Source: Saxidomus purpurata
Taxonomy: Eukaryota > Mollusca > Bivalvia > Venerida > Veneridae
Reading direction: 5' to 3'
NCBI GenBank assembly: GCA_022818135.1
Contig: JAFMSR010000017.1
Coordinates: forward strand, 10,947,783-11,011,782
DNA: 64,000 nucleotides
Part shown: piece by piece, positions 37,925 through 50,300 of the stretch
How the letters are laid out: each line of letters starts with the position of its first letter
Position numbering within the stretch: the first letter of the stretch is position 1
The notes under the pieces: model-generated
The model's database searches: none
What the model saw: the letters and a program-made list of their open reading frames with translations, nothing else
What the model was told of the DNA's origin: nothing
Program-made: the position numbers and the translations under genes

Positions 37925-38070
37925 AAGAACCTTTCTTTTTACCGAAAACGTTTGTTCTTTTTACCGAAAATATTCCTTTTCTTTTTACCGGAAACATTTC
38001 TTCTTTTTACCGAAAACATTCCTTTTCTTTTTACCGAAAACATTTCTTCTTTTTACCGAAAACATTCCTA
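37925..38070 (-). repeat. tandem repeat, TTTTTACCGAAAACATT unit
   Basis: Six units of about 20-30 bp ('cctttttctttttaccgaaa'-like with variable T-rich spacer) follow the zinc-finger gene A. Short Lys-rich open frames through it are repeat-derived. Not seen after copy B. Confidence 0.75.
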
Positions 38071-38289
38071 ACTTTTCTTTTAAATCGACAAGTACGTATA
38101 AGACATAGTACAGTATTTTTTTAAATGATATTGCAAAAAATAAGAAAGGCTTTCTGGCAACTCTTTCTTGAAGAAACAACTTGAATCAACTTGAATACTA
38201 AAGAAAGGTATATGTCAACATTGTTTTAGAGTGAACAGAACATGGTTCTAGCATAATGTTATCAATAAATGTATGTTACTATAATAGTA

Positions 38290-41120
38290 AATTTAAAGTG
38301 ATCCCGGGACTTTAATGTTTAAAAAGGGCTACTTACACATGAGCCCACCATATTAACCTATACTTTAAGTCTACACAGCCATTGTGAATCAAAATCGGTT
38401 GCACGTCCGTGACATGTGATTGGAATCTTTGGATACTGTTCACTTCTTCATCATAAACAATCTACATGTTCATATGTCAAGCACATTAAAGCTGATGTCA
38501 ATGTTCTGTTAAAGCTCCAGTAAATGATTTTATATGCCATAGTTGTTGTGTACAAAATGTATTTTTGTTGTGTTTTAAATCAACCAGCAGTACTTTGTTT
38601 TCGAGTTATTTTCAAGTAATATACAAAAAGCTGTCTTTCATTTTATTAAACAAGAATTATGAGATTATTTCATGATAATTATCGAAGTCCAGCAGAGCTT
38701 ATGCCATGGTGGTTTGTCCGTCTGTCTGTAAACGTTTCCTTGATAACGCTCTACAGGTCGCAATTTTCATTTGACTTGGATCCCTGCAACTTGTAGATGT
38801 GCCTTATTATTTTGTGGTTCGAAGTGACCTCCGATAACATTTCCTTGATGACACTCTACATGTCACAATTTTAATTCAACTTTCATTAAACTTGCTCAGA
38901 AGGTTTCCTGCAATATGTAGATGATCCCCATTTATTTGAAGGTCATTGGGTCAAAGGTCAAGGTAACAGTGACCTCCGATAGATTTTAATTCAACTTTCA
39001 TCAAACTTTCTCAGAAGATTACCTGCAATGAAGCGGATCCGAATCCGCTTCCTCTGCAGATGACCCCTATCATTTTTGGGGTCAGTAGTTCAAAGGTTAA
39101 GGTCACAGTGTCCCGAACTTTGAAAATCTTTTCTCCTCAATATCTTGAGATCATCACCTATTTGATACATAGTCTTCAAACTTCATAGGATGATTGGTCT
39201 TACTGAGTAGATGATCGCTTTTGGTGTTTTTTTGGTCAGTGGGTCATAAGAACCTTATCTGAACCTATATGTAACTGTCTGAAACACTTCAATCTGATAT
39301 TCACTGTATGAAACCTATTCAAATATGCTGTGTCAAATTTACCCTTACTCCACTCTATCAAATGCGTGTTTACCTCGCTGTATGAAATGTGTCTGAGCCT
39401 TTGTGTAAAACCCACCCTTGCTGTATCGGAAATGTATCTTGTACTGACCTTGCTGTTTGAGACCTACCTAAACCTTGCTACATTATATCTAAGTCCCTGT
39501 GAGTGTAACCTATCCCATCCTCGCTGTATGAAATGTATCCGAGCCTCACTGTGAATAACTTGTCCTAGCCTTGCTGTATGAAATGTTCATAAGTCTCACA
39601 GTATGAAACCTATACCAGCCTTGCTACAATTAATTCATCTAAACTTCAATATGTGAAATCTATGAGAGTATCGAAGCCTCGGTGTATGAAATGAATTTGA
39701 GCCTCAGTGTGTGAAACCTGTCCCAGTCTCACTGAATCACGAAAATGCATCTATGCGTCAAAGCTTACCCCGCCTCACTGTATGAAATTCACCTGAGCGT
39801 CACTCATCCTCGATGTATTAAATCTTTCTGATCTTCAGTGAATGAAAACTATACCACCCTCGATGTATGAAATGCGTCTGAGCTTCAGTGTGTGAAACCT
39901 ATCCAATCCTGGCTGTATGAAATGCTTCGGATCTTCAGGGTTTGTAACCTATCCCATCCTCGCTGTATGAAATATCTCTGATCTTCCGTGTTTGAAACCT
40001 ATCCTAATGTGTTAAACATATCTACTCCCCTTCAGTATTTGAAACCTATCCCACTTCGATGTATGAAATGTCTCTAAGCTTCAGCGTTTGAAACCTATCC
40101 CATTCATGATGTATGAAATATCTCTGAGCTTTAGTGTTTGAAACCTATCCCACACTTGATGTATGAAATGTCTCTGAGCTTCAGTTTGTGAAACCTATCC
40201 CACACTTGATGTATGAAATGTCTCTGAGCTTCAGTGTCTGAAACCTATCCCACACTTGATGTATGAAATGTCTCTGAGCTTCAGTGTGTGAAACCTATCC
40301 CACACTTGATGTATGAAATGTCTCTGAGCTTCAGTGTGTGATACCTATCCCATTCTCGACTGACCGTCAGTTAGTGAAATCGATATATGAAATGTCTTTG
40401 ATATTCAATGTGTGAAGCATATCTATTCCTCTCTATATGAAATGTTTCTGATCTTCAGTGTTTGAAACCTATCCCACACTTGATGTATGAAATGTCTCTG
40501 ATCTTCAGTGTGTGAAACCTATCCCACACTTGATGTATGAAATGTCTCTGATCTTCAGTGTGTGAAACCTATCCCACACTTGATGTATGAAATGTCTCTG
40601 ATCTTCAGTGTTTGAAACCTATCCCACACTTGATGTATGAAATGTCTCTGATCTTCAGTGTGTGAAACCTATCCCACACTTGATGTATGAAATGTTTCTG
40701 TTCTTCAGTGTGTGAAACCTATCCAACCCTCGCTCTATGAAATGTTTCTGATCTTCAGTGTATGAAACCTATCACACCCTCGATGTATGAAATGTTTATG
40801 AGCTTCTGTGTGTGAACCTACCCAATCCATGCTGTATGAAATGCTTTTTTGAGCTTCAGTGTGTGAAACCTTTTAAATCCTCGATGTATAAAATGTCTCT
40901 GAGCTTCAGTGTATGAACCCTATCACACCCTCGATGTATGAAATGTATGTGAGCTTCTGTGTGTGAAACCTATCCAATCCATGCTGTATGAAATGTTTTT
41001 TTGAGCTTCAGTGTGTGAAACCTATTACATCCTCGATGTATAAAATGTCCCTGAGCTTCAGTGTATGAACCCTATCAAATCCTCGCTGCATGAAATGTTT
41101 CTGAGCTTCAGTGTACCTAT
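38290..41120 (+). repeat. segmental duplication block, copy 2, with 50-bp satellite (subtype 2)
   Basis: Shorter, diverged counterpart of 25,690-32,875. Its satellite part (about 39,700-41,110) uses a 50-bp unit, 'cttgatgtatgaaatgtctc' + 'tgagcttcagtgtgtgaaac' + 'ctatcccaca'. This differs from subtype 1 at diagnostic positions (tctc for tatc, cccacactt for ccaatcctc). About 30 units. The ERE-like units here (38,955, 39,095) are mutated. Confidence 0.85.
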
Positions 41121-41129
41121 CCCTGCCTT

Positions 41130-42810
41130 GTATCTGGATATATGAATGTTGTCTATGTTTTTATTTGTTTATTACTTTGTTTTAGTAAATGAAACCAAGG
41201 AACCGGTTCAGTTTTTTTAAGCCCACCTATGCTTTCTGTTAAGGAATTGTTTTTTTTCATGGCTATGTCAACTTTTCGCAAACAGTATCGCAAACAAATC
41301 CACATGTTCTTTTTTTGCAAACCAGGTCAAACATTGCACACGCACAGTGTGGCCATTGGATAATCCATCGAGTTAATTTTAATGTTATGCTATGCTGAGT
41401 TAAAGTGGAATTATGCACATTTGTTTCAAGTAAAAATCGAGCTGAAATAGGTGTGTGTACAAAGGGTAGAGGGAATAATAACTTTTAACCCAATTCATCA
41501 AACTCTTCCTGCTACCAGTACGAAATAATGACTTTCCAAATATTACTTTTCCTATTTTGACTGGGGGTCAATTTAAGAAAAACAATAACTGCATGCAGAA
41601 GTTGCTCCCCTTCCACTGCCGAAATCTCTACCAACAACAACAATAACACAAGGGAGATCACTGCGAAGAAAGGAACTATGATTGTATTAGTCCATTGTTT
41701 TTACTAAAGCACCAACTTCAAATACTAATGCGGCATTATCATTAGTGTAACATTTTGAATGCACAGCAACCGAAAATTGCTTTTATTAAACTGTTACCAA
41801 AACAACACTTTGTGCAGTAAGATGAGCATAATGTCACTTTAATGAGGGAGGAGCGATCATTTTATGTCTGTTTCTAAAAATATGTCTTTGAAGTGGAACT
41901 CTTGCTAAAATAAAAGTTCTGCAATACCAACAATTGAGTAAAATAAAATCCAATTTGGAGAGAGAAAATGCATGCTAATTTTGATCATTTTTCACGATAA
42001 CGACGTATCCCTCATATACAATATAATATCAGCTTAGTTTTTTCACGTGTTTCACGTCAGTCTGCGTAATGTAGTTGATAAATCAAAAGCTGTCTAATTC
42101 AACGACTCGAGTTTCAAGTCCCGGTCAAACTCCAATGTTTTTATTTTTTCTTCTGTTTTCGTTCTTCTTTTTTTCAGCTCTAAAACCACCTTTTAAATGT
42201 GTTTTTTTTCTGAAAAGGATAATGACAGTATAAATTAAGTTTAGGTATAAACAATACCGTAATGACTGATTACAGATCTGGTTATCTGAAAATCTAGACG
42301 GTAAAAGTTCACCATTCTTTCCTATTATATTAAGAATAGTATAAAGATGAAATTTGCTTTGATTTGTATCCCGTTTACCTTATGTTGGTTAAAAGATTTT
42401 GAACTTTTTAATCATATACCTCACGATACTTTGAACAGGCTAATTATATAGTTGGTGGATTTTAAAGACTAAATGTGTTGTAACTTTACAGTGTATACCG
42501 AATACTTTAACGCATTAATAAAGTGACAGCTACAAATAAAGGCGTCACAGTGCGAAAATTTTGTCCTATATAAAGTTGCATTATTGTATTGATTAATACT
42601 GTATACAGGCCTATACTGCCGCCGGATGTGTTGAAATACAGCGAAGGAAAGCATTTGTTTTTATGACGCGATACCATTTATGTACTGTAGTACCCCCGAT
42701 GTTATCATTTGGCTTTTAAAACAATTACCGCGTCTTTAATGCTTTGCATCAATACTTTCCTTTTAAACACTGGAAACGTCAATACGGTATGTTGCATTTT
42801 GTATATTTTA
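41130..42810. other. no recognised gene or repeat
   Basis: AT-rich spacer between the second satellite block and the copy B upstream region. No coding frame above background. Confidence 0.4.
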
Positions 42811-42817
42811 CTGTATG

Positions 42818-42951
42818 CAGGAACGTAGAATCAACGGGATTGGTCGCCGCTGAATTTATGGATTATGAGTGCCTCCCTCATCCGCCATTTTGTTTTTTAA
42901 CCGGAGAAATCAACATGTAAAATCTGCTCGCATGTATATTCTACGTTCCTG
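42818..42951. mobile_element. 134-bp MITE with 7-bp target-site duplication
   Basis: Termini CAGGAACGTAGAAT and ATTCTACGTTCCTG are exact reverse complements. The direct flanks are CTGTATG on both sides (42,811-42,817 and 42,952-42,958). Interior non-coding. The clean duplication suggests a fairly recent insertion; superfamily unassigned. Confidence 0.75.
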
Positions 42952-43084
42952 CTGTATGTTATTTCTTACAGATTTTCATTTATTTATTTTTTTGATATTG
43001 TGAAAACAATTATATATTAATGTCTTATTATTTTCTTCTACGTTTTCATTCATTTCATTCAGCCAAACATATATAAATCATCAG

Positions 43085-43175
43085 CTGACTACATATCCAA
43101 TGTCCGAATAAACGAAAATAACCATGTAGGACTTTCCTTTATTGTATCGGGTAAGAAACAAAAAATTGGGAAGAG
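43085..43175 (+). promoter_or_regulatory. copy B remnant of zinc-finger upstream region
   Basis: 'tgtccgaataaacgaaaa' and 'actttcctttattgtatcgg' match 34,469-34,522 upstream of gene A at the same relative spacing. In A this lies just before the first exon; in B it is separated from the exon (51,490) by about 8 kb containing the palindrome. Confidence 0.6.
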
Positions 43176-43179
43176 GATT

Positions 43180-44120
43180 CTATGTTTCTGGTGACATGTA
43201 CGACTTTAAAAACCATATTTTATTTTCATATTTTAGTAATTTCATTTGAAAATAAATGTTTTTGTAGGCCTATACATTCTTATATGATAAATCTAAATGT
43301 TTTATTATACTACAAGTTATACAGTTCTTGTTAAGGTCACGTTTACAGAATACACATAAAATCATACGATAAGTCTTGGATATATCCTTTAGTTTCCAAA
43401 CTTCAGCAAGTTTCCAAAATTGTTAGCTCATATTGATTTGCCTTTTAAAGCATGCTTATTTTTGTATAAAGTAAAAGTTTGTATATAGAATATACTAGTC
43501 TTGATGTTAAACTCTATTAATAGGTGACTTATAAGCCCACTGGGCCGGGTGCTTCTATTTATGATTTGTTGTTATGTTCTGTGTCAAGCTATGCACATTT
43601 CACTATAATAAACATTCACTCGCTCACTCGGTATATAGGCTATACATATCTGATTCTCGGCAGTGATATTTATGAAGTATATCCGAATGACACTCACATT
43701 TTTTATTCTTTCAAGCATGACTTTACTTTGATTTCTAAATGCTCTTTTGAAAATCATGAATGACACTTCCTAACTCAGAACTGTATAAAATCTAGTACAA
43801 TTTCGAATGGTAGACTATTCTTGTTTTATAGCATCTTAATAAGAAATACAAACTGTATACTAACACATAGGTAAATAATATTTGATTTAATCGTTTGAGG
43901 ATAAATCTTTTAATAAAGTCACAACCCTGAGTACAGTGAGTAGGGCCTCAGATTCATCATGGGAGACAACTCATCTACGAATGAGACTATATAAGGCAAT
44001 AATTTTTCTAGGGATGGTCATTCTGTCGTCACTCATCATAGAACAGGTAGACTAGAGTATTTTTAAACTTTCAAAACAAACAGGAATTTCAGCAACTATT
44101 TATCAACTATTTAAATACCA
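43180..44120. other. sequence between copy B upstream remnant and palindrome
   Basis: No supported feature. 'actagagtatt' at about 44,051 also occurs at 51,464 beyond the right palindrome arm and could mark the insertion boundary, but it is AT-rich and may be chance. Confidence 0.35.
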
Positions 44121-44124
44121 TAAT

Positions 44125-44330
44125 TCTTCTATGGCCAATTTCTTTTCTCTGGCTTGAGGCTTAATCTAGGTTTCAAGCCAACTGACGGATTTCTTTTCTA
44201 CAATCTCGGCTTGGTCTTGAGCCTTGGACAGTGTCCAAGCCAGCTTTCAATGACCGATTTCTTTTCTCTAATCCAGGATTGGAAACGCGCTCGTGGCCAT
44301 TGTATTTTCAAACCACCTATATGGCCAGTT
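44125..44330 (+). repeat. subterminal block of tandem ATTTCTTTTCT units
   Basis: Several units of the form 'ggatttcttttctctggctt' + 'gaaacctagg' alternate here, and an inverted copy of the block fills the palindrome spacer at 48,420-48,605. It contains the perfect palindrome CTTGGACAGTGTCCAAG. Confidence 0.7.
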
Positions 44331-44334
44331 TCTT

Positions 44335-47300
44335 TTCTGTGGCTTGAAACCTGGTTTGAAACCTAGATTGAACAAGCCGAGTTTCAATCCAGGACTGAAT
44401 CCAAGCTAATGCGGATTTCTTTTCTCTGTCTTGGTCAAACCACTGTCCGTTTCTTTTGTACTGATTTCAATCCTAGTTTGGGGAAAATTGCACGGGTATT
44501 ACGTGAAACATGCTATTAACGGCACTGTGATAGTCGTTCATTTAAAAAACCGCAGTGACTCATGGAATATATATATTAATTAATAAAGTCTATAAAATTA
44601 TCAAAAAGTAGGCAAATTAAAACCCGATGCGCTAAATGTCTCATAATACATAATGAATGAATTTATAGAGTACGATAAAGTTATAACGTGTGAGTGAGTG
44701 AGCGGACGGACGAAAATGGAAAGAACGAGCGAATAAGGAAGGTATAATGATGCAGACAGGCAAGAAAATGAGAGGTGGTGGAGAAAAGATAGGGGAAAGG
44801 TACATAAAAGTTATTTTCCCGTAACTCAGGGATTTGTTTCCTATTAATGTAACATTGTTACGAAAGATAAACGCACATAAATGTTATATTTGTTTCCATA
44901 ATTTTTAATTTATTCAGCACTACACAGACAAATATATATCACTTATCTTTTTATCTTTCCAAACCAAATCACTACATACATAACAATGCATAAGTGTAAA
45001 TGATATATAAAGATTGACGGACAGACGAACGGCTGAATAACTGGCCTTCTTTTTGATAAGTTGTAAGCGTAACAGAGAGGGGTGCGTAAATGCGTGACTT
45101 AGGAAAAATACATATCTTATTTTGAATTTTATCCTTTTCATCATCATAATGAAACATTAAACACCGCCAAATTAGTGTAAAGATGCCGCTTCACGAGAAA
45201 ACCAGACTCGATAAAAAGTGCTCTTTATGTAAAAGTTTTTCCTAATTTTTTAGAACACTACCTGTAAAAGAAAGTAGCCGTTCAATATATTTGTTAACAT
45301 TAAAAACCGTAAAGACAGTCGCAAATATCAAAATTACAAATCAGTTGACCATTTATTTGATAGTCGCAAAGTTACATGACGTAACCAATTAGGATCGACG
45401 TTACTATAGTAGTGAGTAACGTCCAATGTTGCGAGACGTTATGTAACACGACGTCAAACATTGAATAATTGCCATCTTTCTAAATTGCATATAAAATTAA
45501 TACCATTGGAAAAAGAGGAAAGACTCATTTTGTAAATACAAGCAATTTCATTACCACAGTATTTTTGTGAAATATTTACCGTTTATTACATTAAAATGTT
45601 GAATTTAGCTTAAACCGCTACACACAAAGACATATAACTTAATCTGCTGACACAGTGAGTGTTTTAACCTTCGAATCGATAGAACGTTTTAGAATATGAA
45701 TAAATATGCATTAAAATACTGATATATGAACAACATTTTGAAAAATATAACGTTTGAGTTTCTCCATTTGACAATTACTGGCAACATTACCGTAATTCGG
45801 GGGCTGAGCAACGTCGCATCTTAATGAATTTGACGTCGGAGGACATTTTCGCTAGACAAGCCTTATTTTGTATAAAAGTATGATTTTGTTAGACTGAGCA
45901 GGCATACGGTATCATTTGAAAGAAGAGAAAAAACGCATTTTTTATACGATGAAGAAATTTACGATAAATCATCGGCTGAATTATAATAACAGTTTTTTTT
46001 CGAGTATATTTACACATTTTCTTACATTTTTCTATATGTGGACATTTTCGCTAGACAATCATAAATGTAATTTTAGCCGTTTTATTCAGATATATTCGAA
46101 AAGTAAAATTATTTTATTAATCTACATTAAAAACGCATTTCTATACTTATTTTTTATAAATATCGTTAATTTTCTTTATTTTGCATTCATTTGAACAAAA
46201 TGAAAATACATCTGTTCAAAGATGTGACACTTTCTTCCTGACAGAAGTTTTATACATGTTTGCTCGAAGGAGCCGTTTGAAATGTTTTAGATTTTAATGG
46301 CAACTTTCGGCGACATTTAACATATCGTATACGCAAAATTAGAAAGTTTGACGTAATTTTCATATTTCGTTTTTTAGCAGAAGTCATGCGGATCAAGTAT
46401 TTTTGTTACACGTGACGCGCATAAATTAACGTCGTTCTCAGTGTGTTTGATATCGCTTCACTTAAATTGAAGGCTTAAAAGTAATTTCTGTTACATAGTA
46501 ATGTCCAATAACCTTTTTCCTTTAGTTTTATATACGGCTTCACATATTTTTCTTAAAATTTACTACTATGCAGTCAGAATGAATCATGTTTACGCTAGAA
46601 ATTGCCAAAAACCCGCAACATCGGACGTTACGTCAGTGCGTTGTTACTTCAATTTTGAAACTTGAAACTTTCGTAAGTTAAATATTTACACATTTGGCAA
46701 CAGGCAACTGTAATATTGGTCAGAAGAGTCTGGCAAAGAACTCAACATCACTGTTGATATGCTTTTCATGGAAACATTCGATATTTCTTACTGTTATTCT
46801 TCAAAATATACATGGATAATAAATTATTATTTGACAGGCATGCAATGATGAGTTCTCTATGTTCAGTGTGTGACGTCCCTAATGTAAATTACTATTTTTT
46901 GGTATAATTCATCACAACTAGTAGTGATCTTGTTTTGCAAACCTTTTCAGAAATAATAAGCAGCAAACATGACAGTTCTGACATTTGTGTACTGTACAAC
47001 TACAGAGAAAAGTAACTATTCAAAATAAATGTTATCATCATCTTTTTCGTAAGAATAGGAAGTTGCGAAACAGAGAGCGGGACACAGAGCGGAGGGTGTG
47101 GGGGATGGGGGGCAGGGGGCGGTGCGGGTGTAGGTGAGGAGTATGAGTGTGTGTGTTGTGAAAGATAAGGGACACATAATTTGATCCTGAAGACAACTGT
47201 TTATGATAAGGCGGTCGTAGAATGAAGGACTTTTTTTCTTCCTATTTATTTTTATTAAATGCAATACTGATTTCAAAGTAGTCTTTACCAATTTATTATT

Positions 47301-50300
47301 TTCTAAATAATTTATTTTGCGAAATTGAAAACTTTGAAATAGAATATTTATTATATAATCCTAATTATAAAACAAAACTAGAACTGTCACTGAATGTGAT
47401 GAATATCCTCCGAACATCCCACTGACACAGTATTTAAAATGTATGTAATGTTTGATGCCTTGATTATTGGACCTGCACATCTTAAGGCTTCTGTGAAGTA
47501 TCATCAAATTTTGACCAGCGGGTTTGGTGATTAAAACCGCACAATATTTTACTATCTCAAGCCCCTGTGACCTTTGATCTAGTGACCCGAAACATGGACC
47601 ATGCACAACTAGGCATGGTGCTTATCACTTCTATGAAGTATCATTTAATTCTGACCAGGGGTTTTGGAGATTGAGCGTCCACAAGATTTTACCATCTTGA
47701 GCCCCTGTGAAAGTGAAGCTGGGACTTTAACATCATTTATAGAAGCACAAATGTAAAGATTCCTGGGTTCGAGAGAGACAACAGTTCGTAAGGCTAAGGT
47801 TAGGTGAGACAATTCTTAGTGAGGGGCAGAGAACTGGATCGCTAAAAAAGGAAAAATATAGGGCGCTGGTACACGATGCAGATTTTTAGAGTAGAGTGGT
47901 GACTTTTTGGCTCGACTATTTGGAACACAAAGACGACTATTGGGGTCAGTTTTTCGTCGGCGTCGGCGTTTCACTTTTAGTAATAGTTTTGCATGAAAGG
48001 TACTGACATTAACTTCTAACTGAATTATAGGGTTTACGGACAATAAACAATCAAGTTAAATAATTTTTTACTAAATTTAATGCAAATTATAGTTCTTGTA
48101 GGACTCCGTTGAAGTTTAACTAAAAGTGTGGCATGGAAGTTACTATCATGCACATCATCACAGTAACCAATGATTGGATTACCTAATTTAATTTTTCCGG
48201 CTATCAGGCAATCAAGTTACATGAAGTTAACTCTCACTTAATTAAAATAATAACCATTTTTTGATTTAGTTCACTTTCTAAAGTTTCAAAAATTTCAAGA
48301 CATCTAGCGGCCATTGTTCTCTATATGCAAAGAATGCTTAATTTTGTATAGTTCACATAACGGTGCAGTTATTTCTGTTTTCATAGTAGATAAATAATCG
48401 CTCAAGCCTACCCTACAGGTGGTTTGAAAATACAATGGCCACGAGAGCGTTTCCAATCCTGGATTAGAGAAAAGAAATCGGTCATTGAAAGCTGGCTTGG
48501 ACACTGTCCAAGGCTCAAGACCAAGCCGAGATTGTAGAAAAGAAATCCGTCAGTTGGCTTGAAACCTAGATTAAGCCTCAAGCCAGAGAAAAGAAATTGG
48601 CCAATAGGGTAGGCTTGAACGATTATTTATCTACTTTGAAAACACGAATAACTGCACCGTTATACTGTACATGTATATGCACCTGAGTACATGTAAATCA
48701 GGTGTATGTGAGCTATACAAAATTAAACATTCTTTGCATATAGAGAACAATGGCCGCTAGATGTCTTGAAATTTTTTAAACTTTAGAAAGTGAACTAAAT
48801 CAAAGAATGGTTATTATTTTAATTACGTGAGAGTTAACTACATGTAACTTGATTGTCTGATAGCCGGAAAAATTAAATTAGGTAATTCAATCAATGGTTA
48901 CTGTGATATGTGCATGATAGTAACTTACATGCAACACTTTTTAGTTAAACTTCAACGGAGTCCTACAAGAACTATAATTTGCATTATTATTGGTTGTTTA
49001 TTGTCCGTAAACCCATTAATTCAGTTAGAAGTTAATGTCAGTACCTTTCATGCAAAACTGTTACCAAAAGTGAAACGCCGACGCCGACGAAAAACTGACC
49101 CCAATAGTCGTCTTTGTGTTCCAAATAGTCGAGCTGAAAAGTCACCACTCTACTCTAGAAATCTGCATCGTGTACCAGCGCCCTATATTTTTTCCTTTTT
49201 TAGCGATCCAGCACTTTGCCCCTCACTAAGACTTGTCTCACCTAACCTTAGCCTTACGAACTGTTGTCTCTCTCGAACCCAGGAATCTTTACATTTGTGC
49301 TTCATCATAGATGATGTTAAAGTCCCAGCTTCACTTTCACAGGGGCTCAAGATGGTAAAATCTTGTGGACGCTCAATCTCCAAAACCACTGGTCAGAATT
49401 TAATGATACTTCATAGAAGTGATAAGTACCATGCCTAGTTGTACATGGTCCATGTTTCGGGTCACTAGACCAAAGGTCACAGGGGCTTGAGATAGTAAAA
49501 TATTGTGCGGTTTTAATCTCCAAACCCGCTGGTAAAAATTTGATGATACTTCACAGAAGCCTTAAGATGTGCAGGTCCAATAATCAAAGCATCAAACATT
49601 ACATACATTTTAAATACTGTGTCAGTGGGATGTTCGGGGGGTATTCATCACCTTCAGTGACAGTTCTAGGTTTGTTTTATAATTAGGATTATATAATAAA
49701 TATTCTATTTCAAAGTTTACAATTTCGCAAAAAAAAATATTTAGAAAATGATAAATTGGTAAAGATTACTTTGAAATCAGTATTGCATTTAATAAAAATA
49801 AATAGGAAGAAAAAAAGTCCTTCATTGTACGACCGCCTTTTCATAAACAGTTGTCTTCAGGATCAAATGATTTGTCCCTTATCTTTCACAACACACACTC
49901 GTACTCCTCACCTACACCCGCAACACCCCCTGCCCCCAATCCCCCACACCCTGCGCTTTGTGTCCCGCTCTCTGTTTCGCAACTTCCTATTCTTAAGAAA
50001 ACGGTGATGATAACATTTATTTTGAATAGCTACTTTTCTCTGTAGTTGTACAGTACACAAATGTCAGAACTGTCATGTTTGCTGCTTATTATTTCTGAAA
50101 AGGTTTGCAAAACAAGATCACTACTAGTTGTGATGAATTATTCCAAAAAATAGTAATTTACATTTTTTAAGAACGTCACACAATGGACATGGAGAACTCA
50201 TCATTGCATGCCTGTCAAATAATTATGTATTATCCATGTATATTTTGAAGAATAATAGTAAGAAATATCGAATGTTTCCATGAAAGCATATCAACAGTGA

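Noticed and set aside
45916..46194. 92-codon plus-strand frame inside the palindrome insertion
   Set aside because: Very AT-rich composition, Phe/Ile/Lys only, no domain; typical chance frame.
48908..49438. 176-codon open frame with KRRRRRKTDPNSR
   Set aside because: The matching stretch in the other palindrome arm (47,600-48,060) is broken by stops and frame changes, and no known domain is visible; it is repeat sequence that happens to be open.
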